64,000 bases of DNA, taken from Bombyx mori. Lineage: Eukaryota > Arthropoda > Insecta > Lepidoptera > Bombycidae. Position numbers and translations under genes: made by a program. Below the pieces are notes generated by a model. It was not told where the DNA came from. It saw nothing but the letters and a program-made list of their open reading frames with translations, and made no database searches. This document shows positions 1-13,100 of the stretch, piece by piece. The stretch covers positions 10,540,001 through 10,604,000 of the forward strand of contig NC_085116.1 of assembly GCF_030269925.1 (NCBI RefSeq), read 5' to 3'. Position 1 is the first letter of the stretch. The number at the start of each line of letters is the position of its first letter.

Positions 1-116
1 TGTTAGGTGGTTACCGGAGCTTATTGATAATAAATACAACATAAATACTACCATCCACGTCAAGAACGAACGTCCAAGTTTTCATTGTATTGTATTAGGT
101 GTCCCTTCAAATGGGA
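1..116 (-). mobile_element. Bm1 SINE fragment, very divergent
   Basis: TGTTAGGTGGTTACCGGAGC matches the inverted 3' domain; the rest is decayed. It lies in intron 4 and is cut by the window edge. Confidence 0.5.
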
Positions 117-270
117 ATACTTCGCAGCAGACAATATCTCAATCTAAATCGAATAACTCAGCTTATTCATAAGATAATATGAACAACTCCGAATTCTAAA
201 TATTGGATTCCAACGAATAAATAATATAATATAAGCAATTAAAACAAAATAATAAATTTTATTAACTTAC

Positions 271-480
271 TTGGTAATAGTTTATCAGAATTAGGGTGTA
301 AGCACCGCGGACAGCATTCGCCTAGAGGCATATGCTGTTGAGAGCGGGCACAAGGAAGAACAGGACAAGCACGCTTCACACAAGAGAGAGATCCGTGCAG
401 ACACCGACACGACAGACACGGCTCCTCCGGAATACGAACATCCCGACCTTCCCAAACACGCTGACCATTAATCACGCACT
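271..480 (-). CDS. cv-2: crossveinless-2/BMPER-like, exon 4 (VWC domain 3)
   Basis: This exon encodes a complete chordin-type von Willebrand factor C (VWC) repeat with ten cysteines: it begins CVINGQ, has the CLSCRC core, and closes with GECCPRC. The acceptor is a pyrimidine-rich tract ending in AG at 482-481, and the donor is GTAAGT at 270-265. The first two bases complete a Glu codon begun in exon 3, and the exon leaves one base over, so the phase matches exon 3 exactly. Known family: Drosophila cv-2 and vertebrate BMPER are secreted proteins with five VWC repeats, a VWD domain and a TIL domain that bind BMPs. The short linker after CCPRC also fits the BMPER layout between repeats 3 and 4. 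The remaining exons should lie left of base 1. Other VWC proteins such as kielin/chordin-like are possible but fit less well. Confidence 0.85.
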
Positions 481-589
481 CTGAAAAGAACATTAAAAGA
501 CATTTCATTGCAAGTTTTACCAGGCCTATTATTTTGGTTTTCAGCAATCTTATCGCAAATTGTAACTAGAACTAATTTTATACTTTAAG

Positions 590-850
590 CTCGCATTTGC
601 CATTGTCATTATCACAGTACAGGTAACCTTCACCGGTCACCGTCCTCATCGAAACCGTCGCTTGCGACGAAGGGCTCGACGAGCGAATTAACCCACGCAG
701 CCCACGGAGTTTCTCGCCGGATCTTCTCAGTGGGTCGCGTTTCCGATCCGGTGGTAGATTCTGCGAAGCACTGCTCTTGCTAGGGCTAGTGTTAGCATCA
801 CTCCGGTTTGAGCCTCGTGAGCTCACCTACTAATCAAGGTTACGCTGAAA
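590..850 (+). mobile_element. LINE 3' fragment (Jockey-like 3' UTR)
   Basis: The segment carries GAGTTTCTCGCCGGATCTTC and GATCCGGTGGTAGATTC, matching the 3' UTR of the LINE at 23340-23420. The helices CCCACGGAG/CTCAGTGGG (701-709, 726-734) and CCGGATC/GATCCGG (717-723, 745-751) are present. No coding part is recognisable, and the limits are approximate. Confidence 0.65.
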
Positions 851-2024
851 TAGCCTCTCACACTCACACAGTAGATAGGTACGTTCCTATAAAGTTCCGT
901 GTTGCGCAAAATGTGTTATATGAGACTAGAAGACAGTACAAAAAGAAGAGTAATTTTTCTGAATTAAGCATCTCAACTATGTCTGTGTGTATTTTTTACC
1001 TATTATACATAAAAAATAAGAAGTGAAATTTTGGGTATACCCATATATTGTGTGTTCATAGTGCATAATGTAATTTTCTAAATAATTTTAAACCAAAATC
1101 TCGCTATCGTGTTGTACAAGTACCGTGTAATTAGAGGATTTTGCGGAATTTTTCTTTTCGTGTTAAAGTGGAACCGTGTTGTAGGTTATAGAAGGATATA
1201 ATATAGAATAAGGTTATACTCGTAGGAAGATTATCTGTAGCAAAAATGACAACGAATATCACTTAAGTATTACTTAAGTCGTTCGTGACGTATTCGAAAC
1301 TTCAGAAATAATTGAAGATAATAAACGCAAAATTCAACCGTAAAAGTAGCTTTAATTATGTCCAGGACTCGCGAAAACCTAAAAAAAATACCGATTATAT
1401 CGCTAAGTTTCGCAACTTTGAAAACTCCCCGGACATGTTAATTTCTGGCTTCTTCATGAGAGCTGCTCGCTGCGACCATTTCAACATCCCCATTTTTGTG
1501 ACAGTTATTTTTGTCGTTAGTATATGCGTAATTTCTAAATAAATAACGCACCCCAAAAATATTGTCCTATAGGTACACAGTTCCCAATCTATAATGAAGC
1601 CCGCTGAAATCTAAAAATCAACATTTTCTTCTATACAGAATGAAAAACGATCTTTAAAAACATTCGAATTATCTCGAATACTTCTTCTTAATCTTAGAAC
1701 CAGAAGCATCTGAAATTAAGTCGACTCGCAAAATAAAATGCGATCCATTGTTTGTTAATGGGCTCACAATCTCGGGCGGGACGACAAAGCGCAAACACCA
1801 TAAATTAGTGAAGAGAAACGATGAATCAATCAGAGGGTTAATGAATGGTCCTATAGAGGGCCGCACACAGCGAGCAAGACCACCTGCAGGGAACCGATAG
1901 ATTATACCATGACAAACATCGAATTAGTTCCCTCGCTAACAAGATTAGATCAACGGTTCAAATAATCGGAGAAATTGTTGAATGTACCTATACATACAAT
2001 GTTATCAATTTTATATTATCAATA
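851..2024. other. Intron 3, no recognised feature
   Basis: AT-rich sequence with short open frames only. I see no repeat or gene that I can name. Confidence 0.5.
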
Positions 2025-2395
2025 TTAGGTTCTACCACTATTAGGAAAATTTATTGTATAAACTAGTTTCTTATTAATTGCGTTTGTAGGCAGATGAGCA
2101 TACGCCCCACCTGATCTTAAGTGGTTAACGTCGCCCGTGGACGTCAGCAATGCTGAGGGCAGAACCAAGCCACTGCCTACTGTTAAGTACTCTCCGCAAA
2201 CCTCGTTTGAAGAAGGACATGTCATAGCACTCAGAAAACACCGTAGAGGGGAGCTCATACCAAAGACGTATGATACGCACTGTGGATGGACGCAGTGATT
2301 CTAGAGAGTGTGGATGAACTCTACTCCGGTGATGGGCAATGCCACCGTAAAAACGAGATGATAGGATCACCTCAAACGATTTCTCAGATAAAGCA
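2025..2395 (-). mobile_element. LINE 3' fragment with RT C-terminus (Bm1-partner type)
   Basis: The minus strand encodes, with gaps, WYELPSTVFSECYDMSFFKR and RQWLGSALSIADVHGRR, a C-terminal pattern frequent in lepidopteran LINE reverse transcriptases. It is followed by a tail TTAACCACTTAAGATCAGGT and GGGGCGTATGCTCATCTGCC. A second copy of the tail lies at 53653-53770. The element is 5'-truncated, and I cannot name the family. Confidence 0.65.
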
Positions 2396-2470
2396 CTCCC
2401 TCAATTCTGTAGATATTTCTCATGCTAATAAAATATGCGGTTTAATAGTTTAATATTACTGAAATATGTA

Positions 2471-2714
2471 TTTTATTTATTGCCTAGTTGGGTGGACGAG
2501 CTCACAGTCCACCAGAGGTTAAGTGGTTACCGGAGTCCATAGACATCTACAACGTAATTGCCGCCACCCACCTTGAGACATGAGTTCTAAGGTCTCAGTA
2601 TAGGTACAACGGCTGCCCCACCCTTCAAACCGAAACGCGTTACTGCTTCACGGCAGGAATAGGCAGGTCGGTGGTACCTACCCGTGGGGACTCACAAGAG
2701 GTTCTACCATCAGT
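2471..2714 (-). mobile_element. Bm1 SINE, 5'-truncated
   Basis: It carries the inverted 3' domain and body (GGTTAAGTGGTTACCGGAGT, GGCTGCCCCACCCTTCAAAC). The head is missing. Confidence 0.88.
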
Positions 2715-5226
2715 AAAACCAAATTATTACATTTATATATAAATATATACATTATATTGCATAAATAAAATTTTGTTCTTCACGTTTTAATGATAATTTG
2801 AACTCAAGTATCACTCAGGCTTTATTTCATTGCATCAATAATATAACGAAGCATTCAACGTGTGAATGCGAAGTGCTTATTCAATTGTCCGTGTTTTAGA
2901 ATTGAATGTTTCATTCAACGGGCACTTTGATTCCACACGCAATGGTTGATGGGGACCGCCGCATCGCCGCACATAATTGTGACAATGAAAACAGGCAAGT
3001 GTCTGTCGTAAAACTAGACGACTACACAAACTAGGCTGTCCTTATGTGGGCATACAATTACGTATTCAACGCATGTCCGAGTCGTTCCTACTCGAATGAG
3101 CGATGTGTTTGTCACAGAATAATCATAATCCAAAGATTGCTATCTGCAACTAACAGTTTATTTTAAGTGCTGTTTCGTTAAACATCCATTCGCTTGAGAA
3201 ATCGTTACGACAATACGTAGGTACGTAATTAACGTATGTAGTAATTGACGAATGCTGGAGAAAATTTCAATGGGCTTCTGTACTTACGCTATAGAATTTC
3301 TTAACCCTATGCTATTCAATATTTCAATAAAAACAATGTAAAATAAAAAAAATATGGGACTGCGTAGTTTGTACAGAAAATAAAGAATATTCGAAGTAAA
3401 TCTTATTTAATTGTTTTCAAATTTTGATAACTACAATGTCCGTCTAACTCGGCGCAAATTCGAGGCACGTGTATCGCGTACATCACAAGCTAATTATTTC
3501 AATTTCTCAGGACGTCGTCGTAGGCATACATAACGGGCGGTTCTCTAAACACCCCGTGAATTTTGATGAGAGCGGGTTTTTCTCTATTATAATAAATTTT
3601 TTTGCAATAACTATTACATAATACACCGGGCATTTACATATTGATTAGCCATGTCATCCAATAAAGGCAGAATCTCACATTGTTTTCATTAAAACAACCA
3701 AAGAAAGAAAAAACTCAGACCAGTAATTGTTATGACTGTGATTATTTATCATTTTTCACTTAGGAACAATAAAAGGATAGCTTGTTGATTAGGTAACAAA
3801 TAAAAAAAGACCTAATGCGGAGTGCATTAAGTTGGGATCGTAAAACAAACAAACAGAGGATTCACCTCTGCGTTCCCGTAGCCGCGTCGACGTCGGCAGC
3901 TTTGACCGCCGCACAAAAACCTACCCAACCGAACCTTTTAAGTAGGTTGTTAACTTTTTGATTTATGGTCAATAATAGAGACGCAACGCCGCGGGAGACT
4001 ACGACCACCAAAATACATAATTTTAATGAGCGCCCGCGAACGTATAATAAGGACTCATTACGTTGTCAATTTCTTTATCTCTACGAAGCGTTATTCAAAG
4101 AAATCGTAATCCACTCCCCTCAGCGGAATCAAAACAGCGGGTGGTCTAAGAAAGCCAATTACAGGGAATTTTCTGCACAAACAACGCAAATAAACAAATT
4201 TTGTTTATTTGCTTTCATTCTTTTGATTAACCGAAGTATATTTCCGACAATCAAAATGCAATGAGTTGGTTCGCGGTTCGTCAAGTATTTTATGGATTGT
4301 AAACTTCAATACTTTTATTTGTTGAGCAAGGAATGGTTTAATTACTCTTTGGCGCCACCCATGTGTACCTAGCACATTGTACATACTAAGTATACACGTG
4401 TAAATGTAAAAATATTGTACCTGTTCAACCTTCACATGCGATATGTTACTAATAATAATGGATAAATGATTGGACGACTACTGGTTCGGTGTTTGATAAT
4501 AGTTGTTTTATACCTATATGGGTTCGTGCGAAATCATTTATTATATGATTGTGGTTTAAGTAGATTATCCTGAACGTGCCACCAAATAAGGTTTGATTCA
4601 ATATTTTTTTCAACTATCAATTATTTTGCGTGTGGGTGAATCGTGAAGCATCGGCGAATAAAATGAACGATAGTAACATAATTAATTATCCAAGCAAGAG
4701 TTTTATCATAGCAGGTTTTTGTTAATCGTGCTTTATTGATACTCTCAGGATAGCTAGATAGATGCACCTGATCGCTTGATCTCGAACCGCTCAGCGTCGA
4801 CTGGTAATTATTATAATAAAATATAAACATGGCCAATAAAACGATAGTTTGGAATGCGGCGGCAACATACAAAAGCTACATTTTTGATTCATCACGTAAT
4901 AATTACTATTATTTGTTATGGAATTCGATAAACTTGTTAAGGTTTTGAAGTAGAGGTAAATTACCGGTCATGGTTTTATTAAGTTCGCATGGAGCGGGCG
5001 GTGTGTGTTTGTTTTCTTGAGGGGTTCGTCGTTGTTGTTTTTTGCGGCACGCGCGTCTGGGTGGGCGCACCGCGAGACACCGCTACGCCAGGCCCGCCGA
5101 CAATTACATTCTTTCAACAAAGCCCTCGTGACTCAGGCATTGAAACGTAAGCTCTTGTGTCTACAAATTTTAATTTCTCTCTTTCTCGGAACGAAGAGTT
5201 TACGATGTTGCATTTTTATATCACTA
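2715..5226. other. Intron 3, mostly featureless
   Basis: AT-rich intron. A GC-richer patch at about 4990-5105 holds a 54-codon frame from the ATG at 4990 with no recognisable domain. Another stands at 3860-3910. Neither has coding support. Confidence 0.45.
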
Positions 5227-5481
5227 CTAGCTGTAGCCAGCCGTCCGCTTCGTTGGGCATTTAAAATTAACATTATTATTTCTCACCCCCACAAAGATTC
5301 TCATCATTAACGCCCCCGCCACTGGTATAGGGAGTCCGACACTCATATAAATATTAGCCTATCCATTAAGTACATGTATTTTCTACATGGATACCAAGTT
5401 TCAAGTCAATCGGAATGCATGGTTCAGTAGTTATAACGGAACATCCGTAAAAACCACTGTAGATTTATATATCAGTATAGA
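5227..5481 (-). mobile_element. Non-autonomous Helitron
   Basis: On the minus strand it starts A|TCTATACTGATATATAAA and ends GGCTACAGCTAG|T. It lies in intron 3, 58 bases beyond exon 3. Confidence 0.65.
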
Positions 5482-5539
5482 TGTTGATAGACGGTATAAA
5501 ATTATAAATTTACATTATACATTGTAAATAGCTACTTAC

Positions 5540-5810
5540 CATCACAGACAGGGCAATTGTTATGAGTGTGCCTCTGTTGCTTCGGTCGATCACAAGGCGC
5601 GTAACATTCCGGCCGGGATATCGTGATGACGCCGGCTTCGCATCTGAACACTTTCCCATCATCGTTCCACTCGGTGTGTGACGCGTGCTCGGTACCATTA
5701 TACCAGCACCCTTTGCATTTAGTGCAGCAACCCTCGCGAGGCATAACGACCGCGCAGTCATCCATCTGCCCACACTCTTCAGCTCCACTCCGACAGTCCA
5801 CGAAACCGTT
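5540..5810 (-). CDS. cv-2: crossveinless-2/BMPER-like, exon 3 (end of VWC1 and VWC2)
   Basis: The exon starts in phase 0 with NGFVDCRSG and carries the second half of VWC1, ending EGCCTKCKGC, followed directly by a second, shorter repeat ending NNCPVCD. The acceptor is a T-rich tract ending in AG at 5812-5811; the donor is GTAAGT at 5539-5534. The order VWC1-KGC-VWC2 with no linker is that of BMPER/cv-2. VWC2 keeps only about six cysteines and lacks the usual CxxCxC core; BMPER repeat 2 is also reduced, so I read this as a family trait and not decay. There is no in-frame stop. A Bm1 SINE in the same orientation ends 22 bases before the acceptor AG. The phase (one base over) fits exon 4. Confidence 0.87.
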
Positions 5811-5833
5811 CTAAAAAAAACAAAAAAATCACA

Positions 5834-6075
5834 TTTTTTTATTGCTTAGATGGGTGGTCGAGCTCGCAGCCCAAGCTGGTGTTAAGTGGTTACTGGAGCC
5901 CATAGACATTTACAACATAAATGCGCCACCCACCTTGAGATATAAGTTCTAAGGTCTCAGTATAGTTACAACGGCTGCCCTACCCTTCAAACCGAAACGC
6001 ATTACTGCTTCACGGCAGAAATAGGCAGGGCGGTGGTAGCTACCCGCGTGGACTCACAAGAAGCCCTATCACCAA
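5834..6075 (-). mobile_element. Bm1 SINE, 5'-truncated, abutting cv-2 exon 3
   Basis: Inverted 3' domain and body, in the same sense as the gene. Its A-tail (plus-strand T run at 5834-5840) ends 22 bases before the intron 2 acceptor AG. Confidence 0.9.
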
Positions 6076-8762
6076 TTCTATACTGGCTTGGAAAGAAGTA
6101 AGTCAAGAACGACGCTATGCTGACTTTTTACCGCATTTTACATACCGCACTTAACCGCGAAGAAATCATTAATTCCCATCTGAATTCTGGGTTAGGCGGT
6201 ATAAAATACAATTGAGACTACGCCGTCATGCCTCAAGGTAGTTGGAGACATTTGCGATGAAGTGTCTGGTATAGCGCTAAATATGAGGTAGATCGTGAGC
6301 GCATCTACGACAGTAAAAAATCGCAGACATCTCATTCTAATTCAGGTCAAAATCATAAATAACTACCGCTAGTGGCAGTTGGTAAATTAATTTTCGTCGC
6401 CCAAACAGGATTTTGTTCCGTAGAGACTTAAAAGAACTCAAGAAACTGACTGATCAACCTTTGGTTCAGGGAGGTCGTTGTTAATGAGAGCTCTAGATAG
6501 TAAACTGATTCGGCCGGAACCAGCGATATCTTATATTACAAGCTAACGTAAAATAGTTCATCGAACTCTAAATATAAGAAAAATAATGTTACGTTCATTA
6601 TATGTATTACTAATGGTAATTAAGTAAATTTTCAAATTATTTTTGTTTGTTTTGTCGTTTACACGTGTAAGCTTAGTTTAGTAAGCCCAAGATGAATATG
6701 TTATGCCACTATACTCTTGAATTTTTTTAAACAAAAATAACAATGTGATTTTCATTGGATATGAGAGAATATGCTAATAATTTAGCTATTAGACTGTATA
6801 AATCACTGCAACCTCGAGCACCACTATCGCTTCTGCAGTTTCCTTAATAGTAATCCACAGTTTTTCAGTAAATCTTCAGTTTTGGCATCTACTAAATTTA
6901 CGTTTTAATCTTGGATTCATTATTGACCATTTACAATTTGCAATGTTTCGAAAGTTTTACACCTTTCGTCATGTCACGATCGAGTAGTGTGTTATTGTTA
7001 CATTAACTTTCGTCCAATGTTATATCAATTTAGCAACGTTTACATTTCTATAAGTACTTAGGCTGCGTTCAAGAATGTAATTAATTAAACAACCAATTAA
7101 ACCGATTAAATGAAGATGATGATAGACTAAATAGGGTTAGTTAAAAATATTATAGAACGCAATTGACTGATTTCAATTCAAAACTTCTATTTCTTTCATT
7201 TTTTACTGAACCGGCATGTGTAAGCAAGCATCAGTGATACATATGTACATATAAAACATCTATACACATAAAAACATATCAGAAAAGGTACAATTTGAAA
7301 TACAAAAATAATAAAAGATACGACGATCTTAACTCATACATCAGAGTTCTCTTCCAGCAAATTAAAATCAATGTAATCAATATAACCTATATTGCAAAAG
7401 GTGGATACGGCAAAAATAATCATAATAAATATATAAAATGTGAAGTAGAAATAAAATTACTGGAAACATAGTAAAATACAAATAAAGAATTAATTTAAAT
7501 TGGAACTAATTTTTTGTTTTCCGAAGGATTGCGGGTAACGCCCCCGTCGGTGCAGTGATGATATGCTTTTTATTTATTTATTTAAACGTGCATTTTCCTG
7601 ATGTTCTATTTCTTGAAATATTTAAAAAATATCGAGATTATCATGTTCATATTTCGGTGATCCAGCATGTGTTGCGATTTTACAAACGCACTAGTCGTTT
7701 TAAAATCACACGTGCGATATATACGTCTTGCACGATTGGTTAACTTTTATCCGACTGCATCTACCTACTACGGAAGCCTAATAGAATATAGCCAAATTTT
7801 CAAACTGTAAGTGTGTGTACTTCTCTGACGTGATGCTATAATGCGTTCTTGTGTAAGCAATAGAATATACCTTATTCCATTGCAAAAAAGTCCATTGTCC
7901 AAGAGCAGAAGATTTTAGAGCTTGTTTGCTTGATATCATAACGATCTGGTTTTTTTTAAAAATTTAATTACACTTTTTTACTACCAACTCAATCTAGATA
8001 CTTTATTTATCAATTAACATTGTAATATTGTATTTTATGACTCACTATCAAAAAACGAATCGAAACAGTCATTGTAAAGGTACTAGACATATTTGTGGCT
8101 TTACATTGTTAAAAGAGTTTAAGCGCGCATGATTATTAAATGCAATAAAAATCTCAACTAAAACAATTTAACTGTTTTAAGAGTCGCGATAACAGCGGAT
8201 TTCAATACAAAATATTGTCGTTTATAATAATTAAAGTCTTTATCGACGTAATATAAACTGTTTTGTTTTTAATAACATAAGTGAGTTAATTTTATTCAAT
8301 CTAAAAGTAATGATAATGAGTCATCTGCTGTTTGTATTAGGTATTGCACATGATACATTAATGTCGGAAGAAGATTTAACATCCCTTTATACGAATTTCA
8401 AGAGTGGTTCATAGAATTTGGATGTATGATGTAGATTTAGTTTCATTATTCATCAAAAAAAGATATTTCATTAATGTTTCCGCATAAAAATGACGGGCTT
8501 AAAGTAACTTGATTTATCATGACAAATCAACGTGTTGATGAAAACAAAATGTTTTTTAAAACAAATAATTCACAGATATTTTTAAACCATCAATAACGTT
8601 CCACCGACACAGGATGCAGCTTCCCCACTATAAAGAATTACAAAGAAGCTAAGAAGAGCTTGCTCTTTTCCAAATATACGAACATAAACAGAAAATTACG
8701 ATTATCATTAGTATTATTGTATTATAATATTATTGATAGAAAAAATATCTGTGATTTTTATT
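6076..8762. other. Intron 2, no recognised feature
   Basis: AT-rich sequence. I found no gene, RNA gene or named repeat; decayed repeats may be present. Confidence 0.45.
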
Positions 8763-8925
8763 TATTAAATAATTGGGTAAACAAGCTCATGGCCAACCTT
8801 GTTGCTATGTGTTTACCGGAAGCATATTAACACCACAACGTAAATGCCACCACCCATCCCGAGACATGAGGTCTAAATCTCAATTGTATAGCATAACAGC
8901 TGACCCTTCCTTCAAACTATAAAAT
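8763..8925 (-). mobile_element. Bm1 SINE fragment, divergent
   Basis: ACAACGTAAATGCCACCACC and TGACCCTTCCTTCAAACTA follow the inverted Bm1 body. Confidence 0.6.
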
Positions 8926-8960
8926 TACGCACATTATCTTTAATGGAAATTTAGTTTTTA

Positions 8961-9252
8961 CTAGCTGACGCGGCAGACTTCGTAGTGCCTCAATCGATAA
9001 ATAAAAGACCTAAACTTTTGTATAAAATAAACTTAAAACAAACAAAAGGAATCCGTCCGACACGTCAAAGGAAAAACAACATTGTTATTTTTATTTAATT
9101 TCCAGCATTTTCATATTAATCTACCTTTTAAACCTTCTATGGACTTCCAAAAATAAGTCAAGATCAAAATTAGCCAAATCGATCCAGCCGTTCTCGAGTT
9201 TTAGCGAGACTAACGAACAGCAATTCATTTTTATATAATACCTATATAGATA
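8961..9252 (-). mobile_element. Non-autonomous Helitron (family shared with 28953)
   Basis: On the minus strand it starts TCTATATAGGTATT and ends CGTCAGCTAG|T. The interior AAACTCGAGAACGGCTGGAT and GATTGAGGCACTACGAAGTC is shared with 28953-29245. Confidence 0.7.
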
Positions 9253-10011
9253 GATAACATGATGTTATTCCTACATTGTGAAAGGCATGTCCGCTCATGT
9301 TTTAAGTACGTTTTTATTGAAGCTGTTTACGTGATTTAATAACACGGCATAATCGCATCGCTCAATGCGAGTACACCAGACTTTTTCTTTAGGCTAGCTC
9401 TATCCTACCGGAAAAGCTTAGGACAGCGTTTGTAATAAGACAATATGGCTCAATCAGTATCAGGTGGGCGCCACCTCATCTGCTCCTCTTAAGTAACAAA
9501 ATATTCAAAATTTTAATCATGCGCATTATGTTCATTGCGAACTTTATTTATTTACATTTAAAAACAAGTTCAGTTAAACTCGGAGATATTCTCGTAAGTT
9601 ATCGCTCGATAGTCAATAACGTAGGTCGTAACGAAGATTTTCTCGTACGCGGTCGCGTTGCGTCGTGCAAATAAATGCATTAATATTATTCATAATGAGA
9701 ATTCAAATGTTTGTAATGATAACAAGTTCACATACGGCTCTCGTAATTACTTAATGCGTTCTTTAACGGTTCTTTGTTCTAAAACACATTTGCATGGACA
9801 CGTGGCCCTCGAGGGAAATGCTAATGGCTTTCCTATACAAGGGTTGCCAACGAAATACAAAATCTTTTGTTTTTTCTTTTATGATAATTTGTTCGTAGCC
9901 ACCTCTATACGTCTTCGTGTTCTTGTAATATTTCGGTCACAAAGCCTCCACAAAACTTGATAGCTTGGAAAGATTCGTAGTGGTATCGTTACCGGGAAAA
10001 TTGAGGGAAAA
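9253..10011. other. Intron 2, no recognised feature
   Basis: AT-rich. A 100-codon plus-strand frame from 9658 has no recognisable domain and begins at a non-ATG codon, so it is left out. Confidence 0.4.
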
Positions 10012-10195
10012 AGGTCTTGTGGCCGAAGTCCAAAGCGGTGGTCTAATCAGGTTACTCAGCAGCTGAAAATGCCGATCAACGAGGCTCCCCACCAGGCAAA
10101 TGATACGTGGAGAGAAAGAGTGAGAAGACTAAGAATAGACGACAGAAGAGTCCTCAAGAATAAGAAACCAACTGAGAAGATATATTTAGTCATTC
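10012..10195 (+). mobile_element. Decayed LINE fragment (RT C-terminal coding)
   Basis: The plus strand reads GRSPKRWSNQVTQQL and later DTWRERVRRLR, the pattern found at the C-terminus of RTE-like reverse transcriptases (GR..KRWSDQV). It is open for about 60 codons with no upstream RT core. Confidence 0.5.
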
Positions 10196-13100
10196 ATTAA
10201 ATTTCACAAAATCCACATATTTGTTCACAGGGCAAAAATGAAACATGCTTTAATATTTTTTGATGAAAAAAGCGACTACCTTTCAGATGAAATGGGTTTA
10301 TAAAGTTAACAACGTCATTATAATAATAATTTAATATTTGAATGTTTTTTTCATCTGATAACAGTATTCGAAATTGGTATTGAATCTATATAACTCGATT
10401 TTGTTAAGCTTCATTTTATCGAAGTCTTTTGATTTCAGTAGTCCTTCGTCCTCGTCCTGTAGTCTAACGAGTGCCCTTCAAGAGCGGTCCCAGGCTTGGG
10501 ACTGGTTAGTACAACTATGTTTCTAAAGAGTATTTGTACTCATCTAGAATTTTAAAAAAAACTTTATCACAACCCTATACGACAATGCTTACTTTGGTAT
10601 TAGCATTTATAATGAGGATGTCATAGCATTTTATACCAGTCGCCTATTGTAGGACCACCCTGAATAATGCGCTTTATATGAAAATTGACATTCTGTAGAG
10701 ACATTTAAGTCCGTTAGAGCTACGTAATTTGTTTTCAATAAGTTACCAAGTACTCGTATAGTTGAGTGTAGAACAATGTTTGGATAGCTTGTATTTTTTC
10801 AATCCGTACAAATATTCTTGTAGGTGTTGTTGCCAGTTTTATATGGTATTTTTTTTATTGAATCCGAATCCAAAGAACCCTTTATGTGGGTGAAATTATT
10901 TTAAAGTTAGTCTCTTAATAAAGGTATGTACCTAACGCACTTTTATTAGATTGGTATGTATGTCGGTTTGTATGTATGGGGTTCTTTGGATGGGATCTTC
11001 ACCGATTTTATGACGCCCAATTAGCTAGAAATTTTCACACGCATCTAAGTCCAAGTTGCTGCGGTAGGTGTAGTAGATTTAGATTACCGGAGTTCATTTA
11101 TTTCAATGGACCTCTATATCAACGAAACTAATTCACCCAGAATTAATGACTGATGCTACACAAAATTAAACTTTAAAAACAACGAAGAACGTTTAATTTT
11201 CATTACAAAGGTTTTGCTTCAACTATTTTGTGTTTATTCTCATTTTTGTAAGTTACATATTTTTAACATTTTTGAGGCATTTGAGGTAATAAATAGTAAA
11301 GCAGCTTTTCCAACTCCTAGTTTAGCATGTTTAAATTTCTTATTAAGTGAAACCCGTTTTTTAGATTCTGTACTTTTTTATGCTTCATACTTTAGCCGTG
11401 TTATACGCTTATACTTATGTTCTTCTCACAAACATCCACCTAACATATACATATTTGTTACATGTTTATTTACTAAGATATAATCCTACGTTGTTTCATG
11501 GTGGCAATTATTATTATTTCAATTCGCCATTAAAATTCGTACCATGATTAACCAGTTCTCTAAGTAGAAGTACTACTTGAGAAACGATCTAAATATCTTT
11601 TATGGTTATTTTATTTTCACATAGCGCTAATCGAATATCTACAAACGATAAATTTCATCTAAAATTGTGCGCTCTTTTTGTCAATGAATTATCATAATTT
11701 AAGGAAATCCTGTTTATTCTGTGTTTTTATTTGCCATATCCATTCAAATTGTTTATGTATTCATTTTTATCCCAATTTCGGTTAACACCGAGACCTATAT
11801 AAAGCTAGACACAGATTACGTTCCGCAAAAATCATGGCGTTTGCAACAGCACTGATATATCGGGAACACAAATATCAAAATCGGGTTAAGAGCCAGTCAA
11901 AACAAATTTGTAATTTATCTAAGCTCAGATTAGTTCAGGTGCTTGGCTGTGTCGTCAGCATCGCTGAAGCACTTGTGCGACGCTGACAGCTCTCCACTAG
12001 GTGAGTCGAATGCTGATCTGCCTCGTCAGCCTGCAGCGACAGTAAAAACAGCCCTAGTATCAAGGACCCCACCATTCCTACCCAATGTCTCTCCAATATC
12101 GAGAATTACAAAATATTAAATGTGTATTTAATTTTTTGTGTGTGCTCGTTTGTCACTTAACAATGATGGTTTAGCACTAACGTTATTTGTATACTCGGTA
12201 ACCAAAAACGATCATGATGTCATGATACAATCATTTCATTCATAACGAAGAACTGGCTCATTCCCCATAATATAACTTATCCAGTTTAGTTTAACATTTA
12301 AACGCTAGAGTTTAGAAATTTGAAAAAAAAACCGATATGTTTTACTTTTGTTATTTACAGTTATTTCCATACGATTAATTAAAATTTCGATATTTTATTT
12401 GAAGATGAGTAGTTACGTCATGCTATCTATGACAGTAGCCTGTTAGCATCGTATGGATCATGACATCTAAGTATTTAGACCAGTATTTTTCACATGTACC
12501 ATAATTTAAAGTTTAGTCCAATTATTTAGCACAGAGTGGGTCAGCACCTCGCAGTAACTAATATGAGATAAGGAAACGATTATCTAACAACGAATATTTA
12601 ACAATCAAAGGAGTCAAGCAACTTATTAGCAGGTAAACTGCCAGACATTATCAATATTGGCGGCCAATATTTGCACAAATCTGTAAACTTATCAAACGTT
12701 TTAACACCAAACAGAGCTCAGCATTCTAATTTGTCCGCACTCCCAATCACAGTCTAATAACTTACAGTTGAATTTCTACAATCAAGACTCGTGAAAAATA
12801 CGAAGTGCAAATAAAGGCATATTTTGTTTTGAACTACATATCTCCATTTCTGCAGATCAAAATAGTTGAAAACGAATAAGTTGAGCACAGTATCGAACCT
12901 ACGCTCTATGAAAAACACACATTTCACCGGTGAACTAAGCTATAATCAGTACGAAGCACACATTTTATGATAATCTTGTTTCTAATGATTCATTACGTAA
13001 ATATATGTACATAATAATGGTTTTGTGTTTTTCTAGTAGAATTTTATCCACTCTTGAGTATTTAGGTACTTAATTTATTTAAACAGTTTGTTTTACATTT

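Noticed and set aside
239..547. A single-exon 102-residue protein
   Set aside because: Only 271-480 is coding. The ends run past good splice sites into intron, and the frame starts in the acceptor region.
4990..5154. 54-codon plus frame starting MERAVCVCFLEGF
   Set aside because: It is short and has no homolog I recognise or splice context; GC-rich composition alone is not support.
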